From the NCBI GenBank assembly GCA_021781535.1, contig JAJXWO010000025.1, positions 1-57,865 of the forward strand: DNA of 57,865 nt. Direction: 5' to 3'. Of the stretch, positions 37,711 through 46,050 are shown piece after piece; within the stretch, counting starts at the first letter, position 1; each line of letters starts with the position of its first letter. Below the pieces are notes generated by a model. The model did no database searches and was not told the origin of the DNA. It worked only from the letters and a program-made list of their open reading frames with translations. The DNA comes from Deltaproteobacteria bacterium (GTDB taxonomy: Bacteria > Desulfobacterota > Desulfuromonadia > Geobacterales > Pseudopelobacteraceae). Position numbers and translations under genes: made by a program.

Positions 37711-39020
37711 AAACTGTCCCCTTTCCCTACGATCACATAATTGCTTCCAGCTGACACTTTAACATGATCCTTGACTCTGGCCGCGGCAGTGGCAATTTCG
37801 GCAGCCTGAGCATAATCACCCGGGCGGCAAATCAGCGCGGCAATGGAAATTGAAATCAGGGGAAACGTACGCGGCACCCCGTAACGATCGACGCCTTCAA
37901 TAGCCCCGGCACACCGGTCTTCCTCCGAATAGTGTGCCGGAATAAATGCGTCAACGGCTCTGATTACCTCCTTGCAGGCCGCCTCAGCCTTGTCAGCGCT
38001 GATTATGACTACAAAATCATCTCCGCCGATATGACCGACGAAAGCATCCGGATCACACAAACCCTTGACAGCCTCATAAATCACTTTGCCGCAATCTTTA
38101 AGAACTTCGCTGGCTTTGATGTACCCATACCGGTCATTGTAAGACTTGAAATTATCCAGATCCAGATAACACATCGCAAAAACGACCTGATTTCGCAAGT
38201 GCCGATTGATAACCCGCTCGATAGCAATATTGCCCGGCAATCTGGTCAGTGGACTGGCATCAAGACTAATCTGTTCAAGTTCCTTAAGCCTCACGGCCAT
38301 TTGTCGAAAATCATCTGATAGCGCCCCGATTTCGTCACCCGATGATATCCTCGGATCATGGTCAAAATCTCCTGCAGAAAACCGGTGAGTAGCATGCTGA
38401 AGCTTTCCGATCGAGCTGGCAAAAGAATACACCATCCACCCTGCAACCAGAAAAGAAATGACAACACCGCCACAAGCGAGGCCTAGTGACCAGGTAACTG
38501 TTTTCTCCTCACTAATATCAGACTGGGCCAACTTTCGTGATAATTCAAGCCGTTGATCTTTACTGATGTTATCGATAAGCATGGAGATGTTGTCTATTGA
38601 TTTCTTCATGGCGGATGCATCAGAAATTTTACCGGTAAACAGCCGATCTGCAAGCTTCGCATAATGAGTATAGCTGGACTCCAGAGCGGCAACAGCAGGT
38701 TTTTTATTAACCTCACTGAGCTTGAGCAGCATGCGACGAAACTCATCCGAATTATGATCATGGATAACACGGTATTCAGGTTCCTTCAAAATCCTGAAAC
38801 GCCCTGTCAGTCGCTCCTGTGCGATCATCAGTTCATGCAACCTGATAATTATGGTCGCGGCCTTAAGATCTTTGCCGGCTATTTCCTGTTCCATCCTGTG
38901 CATGGCGCTCAAGCCTGATATGGAAAAAACAAGGGCTGCCAGCAGGCAAACTCCTGAAAGCACAAAACTGAATATTAATTTTTTAACTAGCGACATTCTA
39001 AATGGCCTGGACGGTGCCAT
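37707..39020 (-). CDS. Membrane HAMP-GGDEF protein with serine at the base-selectivity site, candidate Hypr (cGAMP) synthase
   Basis: 437 residues. TM1 (about 13-37), a periplasmic helical sensor (about 38-175), TM2 (176-200), HAMP (201-250) and a GGDEF domain (255-430). The metal-binding aspartates are in YLDLDNFK and the signature is GGDDF (332-336), so catalysis looks possible; no RxxD I-site precedes it. In canonical diguanylate cyclases the block after ND ends GHxxGD, with the final Asp contacting the guanine. Here it reads YGYIKAS and Ser304 replaces that Asp. The same Asp-to-Ser change defines the Hypr enzymes such as GacA of Geobacter, which make 3',3'-cGAMP. The ribosome site is GGAGG nine bases before 39020. 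The lipoprotein gene is coupled downstream. Confidence 0.8.
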   Translation of the reverse strand: MAPSRPFRMSLVKKLIFSFVLSGVCLLAALVFSISGLSAMHRMEQEIAGKDLKAATIIIRLHELMIAQERLTGRFRILKEPEYRVIHDHNSDEFRRMLLKLSEVNKKPAVAALESSYTHYAKLADRLFTGKISDASAMKKSIDNISMLIDNISKDQRLELSRKLAQSDISEEKTVTWSLGLACGGVVISFLVAGWMVYSFASSIGKLQHATHRFSAGDFDHDPRISSGDEIGALSDDFRQMAVRLKELEQISLDASPLTRLPGNIAIERVINRHLRNQVVFAMCYLDLDNFKSYNDRYGYIKASEVLKDCGKVIYEAVKGLCDPDAFVGHIGGDDFVVIISADKAEAACKEVIRAVDAFIPAHYSEEDRCAGAIEGVDRYGVPRTFPLISISIAALICRPGDYAQAAEIATAAARVKDHVKVSAGSNYVIVGKGDSL

Positions 39021-39384
39021 AGCATTCTTCCTCCGACAAAATCAAAGCGAATCTATCTTATAGTACACACTGACTCCAATTGCAACGGACGGAACATACA
39101 GGTTGCAGGAACTCTCCACACTGCAAGCGCATTTGCTGATCTGAAACTGTCTATGACTCACGTGCCAGAGCACGATACCTCTTCCACTAGCTGATAGTTT
39201 TTTTGCTTGTTCTTCCACTCGGTTTTATGAGTGTAATACGGTTTATATAGTCGCCATTTGAACCGGCGGTAGAAATATCCGTTAAATGAGAACATTTTGT
39301 TGAATTCTTCAGAAAGAATGTTAGATTGTAAAAAACATATCCAATTAACCTGTTAAAAAACGTTTGAAACTTCAAGGAGTTTTC
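39021..39384. other. Intergenic region, no gene recognised
   Basis: 364 bases between two divergent genes. It is AT-rich towards the right. A small inverted repeat ATTCTT-CAGA-AAGAAT lies at 39304-39319, followed by TAGATT, but no full promoter can be assigned. I see no RNA gene or ORF with a ribosome site. Confidence 0.5.
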
Positions 39385-39591
39385 ATGGCAGGATATGAGC
39401 AAACCTTCCTGGAACAGATAACAAACATCCACGGCGTTGATTTTTCAACATGGTCAGGCTGGGAAAAACTGATGCAGTGGACACAGCGGCAGGCATGGTC
39501 AAAGGATTTCCTCGGAAATGACAAGATTCCAGCCCGTTTTTTGTATCCGACCACTCTGGCAGAGGAGTTGACTAAATATCTCGGCGGATAA
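39385..39591 (+). CDS. Small 68-residue protein, unknown function
   Basis: The ATG at 39385 has AAGGAG six bases upstream; the sequence MAGYEQTFLEQITNIHG...WTQRQAWSKDFLGNDKIP is soluble and rich in aromatic residues. No family recognised. It is followed by a bidirectional terminator shared with the convergent carbonic anhydrase gene. Confidence 0.6.
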   Translation: MAGYEQTFLEQITNIHGVDFSTWSGWEKLMQWTQRQAWSKDFLGNDKIPARFLYPTTLAEELTKYLGG

Positions 39592-39621
39592 AGCCTTTTT
39601 TCCATTTCGGGACAAACATAA

Positions 39622-39658
39622 AACAGCCGACGCATTTGAAATGTGTCGGCTGTTTTTT
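39622..39658. terminator. Bidirectional terminator between convergent genes
   Basis: Long stem ACAGCCGAC...GTCGGCTGT enclosing CATTT/AATG, with seven Ts on the plus side and TTTT on the minus side. Confidence 0.9.
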
Positions 39659-39677
39659 TAGATCTCTCTCAAGAACT

Positions 39678-40406
39678 TCATTTCAGCAACGATACAATGC
39701 CATCATCAAGGTCATACTTGGCAGCGACAATTTTTAATTTTTTAGCATCAACCAGATGCTTAAGGATTTTGGACTGTTTGGTCAGTGAGGCAGCAACAGA
39801 CCTGGCATTGACAACAACGACGCACTCTACAAATGCATCTTTCTTCGTCTCGGCACATTTAGCGTCACCCCTGCAAACGTCACACCCTCTTGCCGCATTC
39901 TTGATGTTTGGAGCAATTGCTTTAACAATAGCATCAATGTTTGCGCTGCCGGTGCCCTTTCCTTTCGCCCCAACAGCAGCGGTTACTGCACCGCACCTTT
40001 CGTGGCCAAGCACCATGACTAACGGCGATCCAAGATGTTCTGCCGAGTATTCAATACTTCCAAGTACGACCGGATCCGTGACATTTCCGGCAACACGAAT
40101 AACAAAAATTTCACCAAGCCCCTTGTCAAAAACAATCTCGGGCGGTACGCGAGAATCGGAACAGGTCAGAATTATGGCATACGGCTTCTGTGAATGTGCC
40201 AGACTGGTACGAGCAGTGCCGTCACTTAAGGCACCACCGGTCATACGATTTTCTCTATATCGCTTGTTACCGTCGATAAGCTTTTGCAACGCCTCATCGG
40301 GCGTTAGTGCCGCTCCATGACTTGCCGCAGCATACGCCACGCCTGTTACGGCCACGACGAGTCCAAAAACAACAATAATGTTCTTCCACATACAATTTTT
40401 AATCAT
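39678..40406 (-). CDS. Exported beta-class carbonic anhydrase
   Basis: 242 residues. A signal peptide (WKNIIVVFGLVVAVTGVAYAA) predicts the periplasm. Zinc ligands are in TCSDSRVPP (Cys with the Asp/Arg dyad) and GHERCGAV (His, Cys), as in beta carbonic anhydrases, which interconvert CO2 and bicarbonate. Unusual: an insert with four cysteines (RGCDVCRGDAKC, then VECVVV) in the middle of the fold, which could bind metal or form disulfides in the periplasm. AGGAGG lies seven bases before the ATG. It stands alone. Confidence 0.9.
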   Translation of the reverse strand: MIKNCMWKNIIVVFGLVVAVTGVAYAAASHGAALTPDEALQKLIDGNKRYRENRMTGGALSDGTARTSLAHSQKPYAIILTCSDSRVPPEIVFDKGLGEIFVIRVAGNVTDPVVLGSIEYSAEHLGSPLVMVLGHERCGAVTAAVGAKGKGTGSANIDAIVKAIAPNIKNAARGCDVCRGDAKCAETKKDAFVECVVVVNARSVAASLTKQSKILKHLVDAKKLKIVAAKYDLDDGIVSLLK

Positions 40407-40515
40407 TACATTACCTCCTGCATATATTTTAAAGCAAGTCTAATGGCTCCTAAAGGTATGTCAATACCTATGTATATATGTTTTTGCCAGATTAACCACT
40501 GTGCATCAATAGTTC

Positions 40516-40544
40516 TTGACGTTTAACTCTACCTGAATTATAAA
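40516..40544 (+). promoter_or_regulatory. Promoter of tRNA-Leu
   Basis: TTGACG (40516-40521), 17-base spacer, TATAAA (40539-40544), 11 bases before the tRNA 5' end. Confidence 0.8.
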
Positions 40545-40555
40545 TAACAGCTCTT

Positions 40556-40641
40556 GGCGGAGTGGTGAAATGGTAGACACAGCAGACTCAAAATCTGCCG
40601 AGGGCAACCTCATGCCGGTTCGAGTCCGGCCTCCGCTACCA
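40556..40641 (+). tRNA. tRNA-Leu (anticodon CAA)
   Basis: 86-base class II tRNA with a long variable arm and encoded CCA. The acceptor GGCGGAG pairs with CTCCGCT (a G-U closing pair as in other leucine tRNAs). Anticodon stem GCAGA/TCTGC encloses CTCAAAA, giving CAA, which reads UUG. T-arm GGTTCGAGTCC is intact. Confidence 0.95.
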
Positions 40642-40652
40642 TAAATTAAGAA

Positions 40653-40688
40653 AAAGGTTTACAGATTTCAGTCTGTAAACCTTTTTTT
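40653..40688 (+). terminator. Terminator after tRNA-Leu, probably bidirectional
   Basis: 13-bp stem AAAGGTTTACAGA / TCTGTAAACCTTT with loop TTTCAG and a T-run. It also lies 35 bases past the end of the convergent panE-like gene. Confidence 0.9.
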
Positions 40689-40722
40689 GTATCTGGAAAT
40701 ATAAAGCCGCTGTTTTTGATCC

Positions 40723-41643
40723 TCACGTCGGCAGAATGCTCTTTCCCTGCTCAAGAAGTACAACCAGCATCTCTGTACGCGGCATACTGACCATCTGCTG
40801 CCTGCCGTATTCAAGCGGGATACGGAATATGGCCTGCGTCTCCAGCTCTCTCCCCTCTTCCCGATCAACCTGCATTGACGGCTTGTACACTCCCATGCCG
40901 TCAGTGAATTCAAGCATTCTATCGGCATAATTTTCTGAAATGGCCTCATTCAGATTTTGGGCATTGGCAGCGGTAATAACCTCGATCATAAGATCCCGCA
41001 CAAGCTTCCTGCACCCCGGAGCCATCAGGAGCTGATCAACCGTTTGCTGCAAAAGGGCACAGAGACCATTAAACGGAATATTCCAGACCAGTTTTTCCCA
41101 TCGCGTCTTTTTAAGATCATCAGTTGTGGTGCACTCAACTCCGGATGAAGAAAAAACAGATGCGATACGCTTCAGTCGCATGGTGTCGAACTGCTGATAT
41201 CCACCAATGATTATTCTGCCGGCCCCCAGATGATGAACATGCCCCGGTTCCCCCCGATTCGAGCATAAGAAAGCAACGCCGCCCAAAACCCGCTCAGGAC
41301 CAAACAGATCCGCCAGAAGTTCCTCATTGCCCAGTCCGTTTTGTAATGTCAAAATTTGGGTATCTGCAGCTATCAATGGTTGTATGAGATTTTGCATATA
41401 GTTGTTCGCAAACGTTTTAAGCCCGACGACAACAAGATCCACAACACCGATCGTATCAGAAGTTTTGTGCCCCGAGACTGATGGCACATAAAAATCGCCA
41501 TTAACTGAGTGTACAGTCAAGCCGTTACTCATGATGGCATCATAGTCACTGCGCAGCAGAAAATGCACCTCATGCCCACCCCTCTGGAGCAATGCTCCAT
41601 AATACAACCCGAGCGCACCGGAACCAACTATCGCAATTTTCAT
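40723..41643 (-). CDS. panE: 2-dehydropantoate 2-reductase (ketopantoate reductase)
   Basis: 306 residues. Rossmann motif IAIVGSGALGLYYG binds NADPH, TLQNGLGNEE and the catalytic lysine region KKTRWEKLVWNIPFN are typical of PanE/ApbA. It reduces ketopantoate to pantoate for coenzyme A. The start is ATG 41641-41643 with AAGGGAA upstream; the frame open to 41829 runs across the divergent promoter. Broad-specificity members exist, so function is probable rather than certain; other pantothenate genes are not nearby. Confidence 0.85.
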   Translation of the reverse strand: MKIAIVGSGALGLYYGALLQRGGHEVHFLLRSDYDAIMSNGLTVHSVNGDFYVPSVSGHKTSDTIGVVDLVVVGLKTFANNYMQNLIQPLIAADTQILTLQNGLGNEELLADLFGPERVLGGVAFLCSNRGEPGHVHHLGAGRIIIGGYQQFDTMRLKRIASVFSSSGVECTTTDDLKKTRWEKLVWNIPFNGLCALLQQTVDQLLMAPGCRKLVRDLMIEVITAANAQNLNEAISENYADRMLEFTDGMGVYKPSMQVDREEGRELETQAIFRIPLEYGRQQMVSMPRTEMLVVLLEQGKSILPT

Positions 41644-41707
41644 AGTATTCCCTTTCATATGACCACATACAACAGAGCACATCAGAAAAACAAGTACACA
41701 TTGTCGC

Positions 41708-41744
41708 CAGGATTTTATCCTGATTTCACAGAGGAATCGATTCC
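41708..41744. promoter_or_regulatory. Two palindromes in the divergent panE/histidine-kinase promoter region
   Basis: CAGGAT-TTT-ATCCTG at 41708-41722 and the perfect palindrome GGAATCGATTCC at 41733-41744, with centres about 24 bases apart. They lie between two divergent genes and could be regulator sites. Confidence 0.35.
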
Positions 41745-41817
41745 ATAGGAATTTTATGCATTTTAGTATAAAATGTCCCGTTATAAAACACTTTAAACCA
41801 CTGCCTTCGGAGGCATC

Positions 41818-43602
41818 ATGGCCTTTCACCTAACCCGGGATGATCGCCGCATCGTTTTCAAGATTGTTGCGATTTATTCCCTGTTCGGCGGACTGTGGAT
41901 TTACCTGTCCGATTTTGCTCTGGGTCTGCTGGTGCGCGACCCGGACATTATCACTCAAATCGCCACCTACAAAGGATTGCTGTTCATTGCTGTTACTGCA
42001 GCCCTGCTCTATTACCTGATCGGACGCTATATTTACCGTCTGGGCGAATCAAGTCGCATGATCGCTGGAAACGAAGAAGAGCTGCGCTCACTGATGGAGT
42101 TGATGCCGGTTGGAGTTGTGTGGGCCGATGACAACGGTACCACCAAGTATATTAATCAAAATTTTGTCGAGAAATTCGGCTACGAGCTCACTGAAATCCC
42201 GACAGTTGAGGAATGGCTTTTCAAGGCTCATCCGGATGCGGCCTATCGTGAGGAAGTATCATCCTTATGGAATGCCCATGTAAGCAGATACCATACTCAC
42301 GGTACGCCGGTTCCACCCCGCGATGTCAAGGTCACCTGCAAGGACGGCGCGGTTCGTCATGTAATAATCAACACCCGGCTGTCGCAGAAGCGCACTTTGG
42401 CCATATTCACAGATATCACCGAACGGGAGAACCGGCAGGATGAACTGATAAAGAAGCAGAAGCTTGAGTCAATCGGAGTACTGGCGGGTGGGATCGCCCA
42501 TGACTTCAACAACATCCTGACCGCCATCCTGGGGAACATTTCATTTGCCGGCATGTTCATCGGACGGGATCACAAAGCAGAAGCGCCGCTGCTCCAAGCG
42601 GAAAAAGCTGCAAAACGAGCAGCTGAGCTGGCTCACCAGTTACTGACATTTGCCAAGGGGGGGCAACCGGTCACTCGTTCGGTTGACCCCCGACAACTTA
42701 TTGACGACTCGCTTTCTCTCGTGCTGCGCGGATCCACCGTGCAAAGTCGCGTTGAAATATCCGAAGGACTGCGGACTATTGAGGCTGACGCCGGCCAGAT
42801 AAGCCAAGCCTTTAACAACCTGGTCATCAACGCAGTCCAAGCGATGCCCGGGGGCGGAACAATCTCCATCCGGGCCACCAACGTTTCTTTCGACACTACT
42901 GACAATCCGTTTGCGCTCCCGACGGGAGAATACGTCAACTTTACCTTCCGTGACGAAGGGTGCGGTATACCGGCAGGAACCCTGAAGAATATATTTGATC
43001 CCTATTTTACCACAAAACCTGGGGGAAGCGGTCTGGGGTTGGCCTCGGTCCAGTCAATTGTCAGCAAGCACGGCGGTCACATCAGCGTCACCTCTGCCAT
43101 CAACAACGGAACCACTTTTGAAATTCTGTTGCCGGCCGGCAAGGACTCGGTACTTGCTGAAGAAACACAGTCACCAGAAGTTGCGACTGACTTCCCGTTT
43201 ACGGGCTCACAGGCTTCTTTATTGGTCATGGACGACGAGGAAATGCTCCGGGATCTTGCCGTTACCATGCTCGGGAACTTGGGTTACCGGGTGACGACGT
43301 GCGCCGACGGAGATGAGGCCGTTACTTTATACAAAGCTGCTCTTGAATCAGGTGCCGCATTCTCGGCCGTGATCATGGACTTGACTATTCCAGGTGCCAT
43401 GGGAGGGCAGGAAGCCGCCCAGGCTATTCTTGCGATAGATCCGCACGCTCAGTTGATCGTCTCCAGTGGCTACTCCAACGACCCGGTTATGGCAGACTTC
43501 CGGAACTATGGTTTTAGTGCTGTCGTGCTCAAACCGTACAGCGTAACTGATATTGCCGGGGTACTGAAAGCACTCCCCAAGACCGGAAAAGCGCAGAAAT
43601 GA
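41818..43602 (+). CDS. PAS hybrid sensor histidine kinase with C-terminal receiver
   Basis: 594 residues. Two N-terminal membrane helices (about 12-35 and 48-68), a PAS domain (about 85-205), then the phosphorylated histidine in GIAHDFNN (His228), N-box NLVINAVQAM, G1 DEGCGIP and G2 GGSGLGLA of the ATPase, and a receiver domain (about 465-590) with phospho-acceptor Asp521 in VIMDLTIPG and a KP motif near the end. It is a complete hybrid kinase; no response-regulator gene is adjacent. The downstream c-di-GMP riboswitch has a separate promoter. The signal is not known. Confidence 0.92.
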   Translation: MAFHLTRDDRRIVFKIVAIYSLFGGLWIYLSDFALGLLVRDPDIITQIATYKGLLFIAVTAALLYYLIGRYIYRLGESSRMIAGNEEELRSLMELMPVGVVWADDNGTTKYINQNFVEKFGYELTEIPTVEEWLFKAHPDAAYREEVSSLWNAHVSRYHTHGTPVPPRDVKVTCKDGAVRHVIINTRLSQKRTLAIFTDITERENRQDELIKKQKLESIGVLAGGIAHDFNNILTAILGNISFAGMFIGRDHKAEAPLLQAEKAAKRAAELAHQLLTFAKGGQPVTRSVDPRQLIDDSLSLVLRGSTVQSRVEISEGLRTIEADAGQISQAFNNLVINAVQAMPGGGTISIRATNVSFDTTDNPFALPTGEYVNFTFRDEGCGIPAGTLKNIFDPYFTTKPGGSGLGLASVQSIVSKHGGHISVTSAINNGTTFEILLPAGKDSVLAEETQSPEVATDFPFTGSQASLLVMDDEEMLRDLAVTMLGNLGYRVTTCADGDEAVTLYKAALESGAAFSAVIMDLTIPGAMGGQEAAQAILAIDPHAQLIVSSGYSNDPVMADFRNYGFSAVVLKPYSVTDIAGVLKALPKTGKAQK

Positions 43603-43650
43603 TTACGGTCTACAAGAATGATAAACCAAAGCACATTAAAAGTATTCATA

Positions 43651-43679
43651 TTGACATCGCAAATTTAGTACCATAGGAT
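43651..43679 (+). promoter_or_regulatory. Promoter upstream of the 43.7 kb riboswitch
   Basis: Exact TTGACA (43651-43656), 17-base spacer, TAGGAT (43674-43679); a transcript would begin near 43686, about 11 bases before the aptamer. Confidence 0.65.
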
Positions 43680-43696
43680 AACTGTCGTCAAATCAG

Positions 43697-43782
43697 ATAT
43701 ATATCACCGAAAAGGCAAATTCCGTGGGAACGGATGACGCAAAGCCACCTGCCCAGAACGGGAAGAGGGGTTATCGAAGCGG
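43697..43782 (+). ncRNA. GEMM-I (c-di-GMP-I) riboswitch aptamer
   Basis: The conserved blocks of the c-di-GMP-I class appear in order: AAAAGGCAAA, a P2 hairpin TCCG-TGGGAA-CGGA, then GACGCAAAGCC, a P3 region, and a 3' segment GGGGTTATCGA that partly pairs with the 5' ATCACC. Aligned with the Vibrio Vc2 aptamer, the base at the ligand-contact position 20 is G, as in c-di-GMP-binding members. A hairpin with a T-run follows at 43819-43858. The riboswitch heads a leader of about 380 bases to the ferritin-like gene at 44066. Confidence 0.85.
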
Positions 43783-43818
43783 TAAAAATCGGCAGAGATA
43801 TTTCTATACCGTATCATG

Positions 43819-43858
43819 AGCCTGCCTTTTCGAAAGAAGATGTGGGCTTTTTCTGTTT
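43819..43858 (+). terminator. Candidate expression-platform terminator after the GEMM-I aptamer
   Basis: AGCCTGC pairs with GTGGGCT (two G-U pairs) around a CTTT/AAAG inner stem, followed by TTTTCTGTTTT. It is 36 bases past the aptamer and before the ferritin-like gene, so it could be the regulated terminator. Confidence 0.5.
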
Positions 43859-44065
43859 TCGGTGCTACCGGCACAGCCCAACAGGTCAATTTATTTATAA
43901 GAACGAGGATATGCCACTATCATCTCCGTAGCGGCATACTCCAAAAATCCCGCCATCAAAGGACCTCCTTTTCACCAGACTACTTTATTGCGGCACATAT
44001 ATTCTCTGGTAAAATATCAAAAGACAACACAACAATAGCAGCTAATTTCAGGGGAGGTAAGGGCT

Positions 44066-44551
44066 ATGGATATCTTTGATTTTGCCATGGAAATGGAGCA
44101 GGATGGCAAGGAGTATTATGAAAAACTGGCGGTTGATACCACGGTTGGCGGATTAAAAAGTATATTCACCAGCTTGGCAGCAGATGAACAAAAACATTAT
44201 GAAACGATCCGGGCCATAAAAATGGGTATGAATAAAAAGATGGCAGATTCCACGGTACTGGAAAATGCAAAGAACCTGTTTGAGGTTTTGTTACGTGACA
44301 CAAGCATTGTCGACACCATGAAAAAATCTCTGGATGGATATGAACATGCAAGAAGAATAGAGTCGGACAGCGTCAAATTCTATGAAAATATGGCAAAACA
44401 GGAAAACAGCCCGGACACGGTACAAATCCTGCTTAGAATTGCCAATGAAGAAAAAAAGCATTTTAATATAATGGACAATCTCTACGATTTTACCTTGGCG
44501 CCGCAAAACTTTCTGGCTTGGGCTGAGTTTAGTAACCTGAAGGAATTGTAA
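44066..44551 (+). CDS. Ferritin-like domain protein under riboswitch control
   Basis: 161 residues, mostly four helices. Iron-ligand type motifs are MEMEQDGKEYYEKLA, AADEQKHYETI, then RRIESDSVKFYENMA and IANEEKKHFNIM, the pattern of rubrerythrin-family ferritin-like proteins; no rubredoxin domain. AGGGGAGG lies upstream of the ATG. The 380-base leader carries a GEMM-I riboswitch and a candidate terminator, so c-di-GMP is expected to set its expression. The 3' end overlaps the convergent Hsp70-like gene by 23 bases. Confidence 0.8.
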   Translation: MDIFDFAMEMEQDGKEYYEKLAVDTTVGGLKSIFTSLAADEQKHYETIRAIKMGMNKKMADSTVLENAKNLFEVLLRDTSIVDTMKKSLDGYEHARRIESDSVKFYENMAKQENSPDTVQILLRIANEEKKHFNIMDNLYDFTLAPQNFLAWAEFSNLKEL

Positions 44552-45815
44552 ACAACGGCACGCTTGAGCCGAGACCTTGAACGACGCTGGTGAAGGCATC
44601 GCGGTTTTCCAGCTTGTCTCGGCCAAATCGCTTGGCAAATAAATCCTGGACATATGGAATCCGTGAAGTTCCTCCGGTAAGAAAGACCGTATCAATCTGG
44701 GCCGGCATCAGTCCCGAGCGTGCGATAACGTCATCGATGCAATTCGCAACTTGTTGGAAATTTTCCGCATTGAGCGTCTCAAATTCATCCTTGCCAAACT
44801 CCTCGTTGATGCACAGATTACGATCCGTAAAACCTATCAGAGCCCGCTCCTGACCGGAAAGCTCACACTTGGTCTTTTCTATAGCCTGAAAAAGGAAAAA
44901 ACCGAAATTGTCGTTAATGATGTTCTCCAGGTTCTCGATAGCTTGACGGCTATCGGTCGTGCCTTTGATCACCCGGATAAGTTCCCTGGTTTTACGCGCC
45001 CTCAACAGCGGGATACGATGCCACTGACAAAGAGTGTAAATGATACTTTTTGGAATACCGACCCAATCATCCTTGCCCATGGTCTTGTAGCGGGCATAGC
45101 GTCCGAAATGGTACGCCACCTTGTCCCACATGATCTGCGAATCAAACTTGTCACCGGCAACATAGACACCACCAAGTGAGAGAACATCACTGCGCCGGTC
45201 GGAGCGTGAAAAAGCGCCACCTTTAACGCGGATCACCGAGAAGTCTGATGTGCCGCCACCAAAATCACCTATAAAAACAGTCCGTTCCTGCCCAGCCTGC
45301 AACGTCTCCTCAAAGGCCAAAGCAGCAGCAATCGGTTCATACTGGAACCATATATTTTTGAAACCTGATTTGCGGGCGGCATTTTCAAGACGCTTCTCAG
45401 CCATGGCATCCTTGACGGCATCCGCAGAAAATACCACCGGACGGCCCAAAACCACACTCTCCACAGGGCAGCCCACATACGCCTCGCCTCTGGCCTTAAT
45501 CTTCCTGAGGATGATTGCCACCAAATCATCAATTGTGTAGCGCCTGCCAAACACCTCTGTACTGTCAAAACTGCTATTTGGCAGAAATGTCTTGATCGAC
45601 TGCATAAAGCGCCCGGCTGCCCCATCACTGACATAGTGGCGAATGGCCTCATGTCCGACATATATCTCGTTTTCCTCGTTAAAATAGAGTACCGAGCGCA
45701 TCAGCTCACCGGCACCATCATTATCATCCACGGCTACCACTTCTACCGTGCCGTTCCTATACACCGAAAGTGCCGAATTGGTGGTACCGAAATCGATACC
45801 GAATACGATCTGCAA
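44529..45815 (-). CDS. Hsp70-family protein lacking the substrate-binding domain
   Basis: 428 residues. The actin-like ATPase motifs of Hsp70 are present: FGIDFGTTNSALSVY (phosphate 1), FIGDFGGGTSDFSVI (phosphate 2) and VFLTGGTSRIPYVQDLFAKRF (adenosine). The beta-sandwich substrate-binding domain and lid of DnaK are absent, as in the YegD-like group. No DnaJ or GrpE gene is adjacent. Clients are unknown. It overlaps the convergent ferritin-like gene by 23 bases. Confidence 0.88.
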   Translation of the reverse strand: MQIVFGIDFGTTNSALSVYRNGTVEVVAVDDNDGAGELMRSVLYFNEENEIYVGHEAIRHYVSDGAAGRFMQSIKTFLPNSSFDSTEVFGRRYTIDDLVAIILRKIKARGEAYVGCPVESVVLGRPVVFSADAVKDAMAEKRLENAARKSGFKNIWFQYEPIAAALAFEETLQAGQERTVFIGDFGGGTSDFSVIRVKGGAFSRSDRRSDVLSLGGVYVAGDKFDSQIMWDKVAYHFGRYARYKTMGKDDWVGIPKSIIYTLCQWHRIPLLRARKTRELIRVIKGTTDSRQAIENLENIINDNFGFFLFQAIEKTKCELSGQERALIGFTDRNLCINEEFGKDEFETLNAENFQQVANCIDDVIARSGLMPAQIDTVFLTGGTSRIPYVQDLFAKRFGRDKLENRDAFTSVVQGLGSSVPLFTIPSGY

Positions 45816-46050
45816 AGACTAATTCCTCCAATGATTCAATCAAGATATATTATCATGATCCGTAGCCTATAATCCTGCGTATGCACTGGCAGTGACCCAT
45901 CCTACTCGGCCTGCGAAAGCCCGAGCGGGGTTCGCACCTTACTCCATCAACTGCTCAGCATCAAGCTTTTTGGTAACGTTGATTCAATCACAGAAATCGA
46001 TTTTTTGCTCACGATATGCGATAATGAATCCATGAAAAGGGGGTGTTACT

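Noticed and set aside
37160..37762. 200-codon plus-strand ORF over the lipoprotein
   Set aside because: Antisense to the lipoprotein and GGDEF genes with a basic, low-complexity translation.
43734..44079. Two short plus-strand ORFs between the histidine kinase and the ferritin-like gene
   Set aside because: They cross the riboswitch and its terminator, and a good ribosome site belongs to the ferritin-like gene at 44066.
45900..45960. Hairpin CTCGG/CCGAG upstream of the 72-residue gene as a riboswitch
   Set aside because: A five-base stem alone does not match a known class; only noted in the gene entry.
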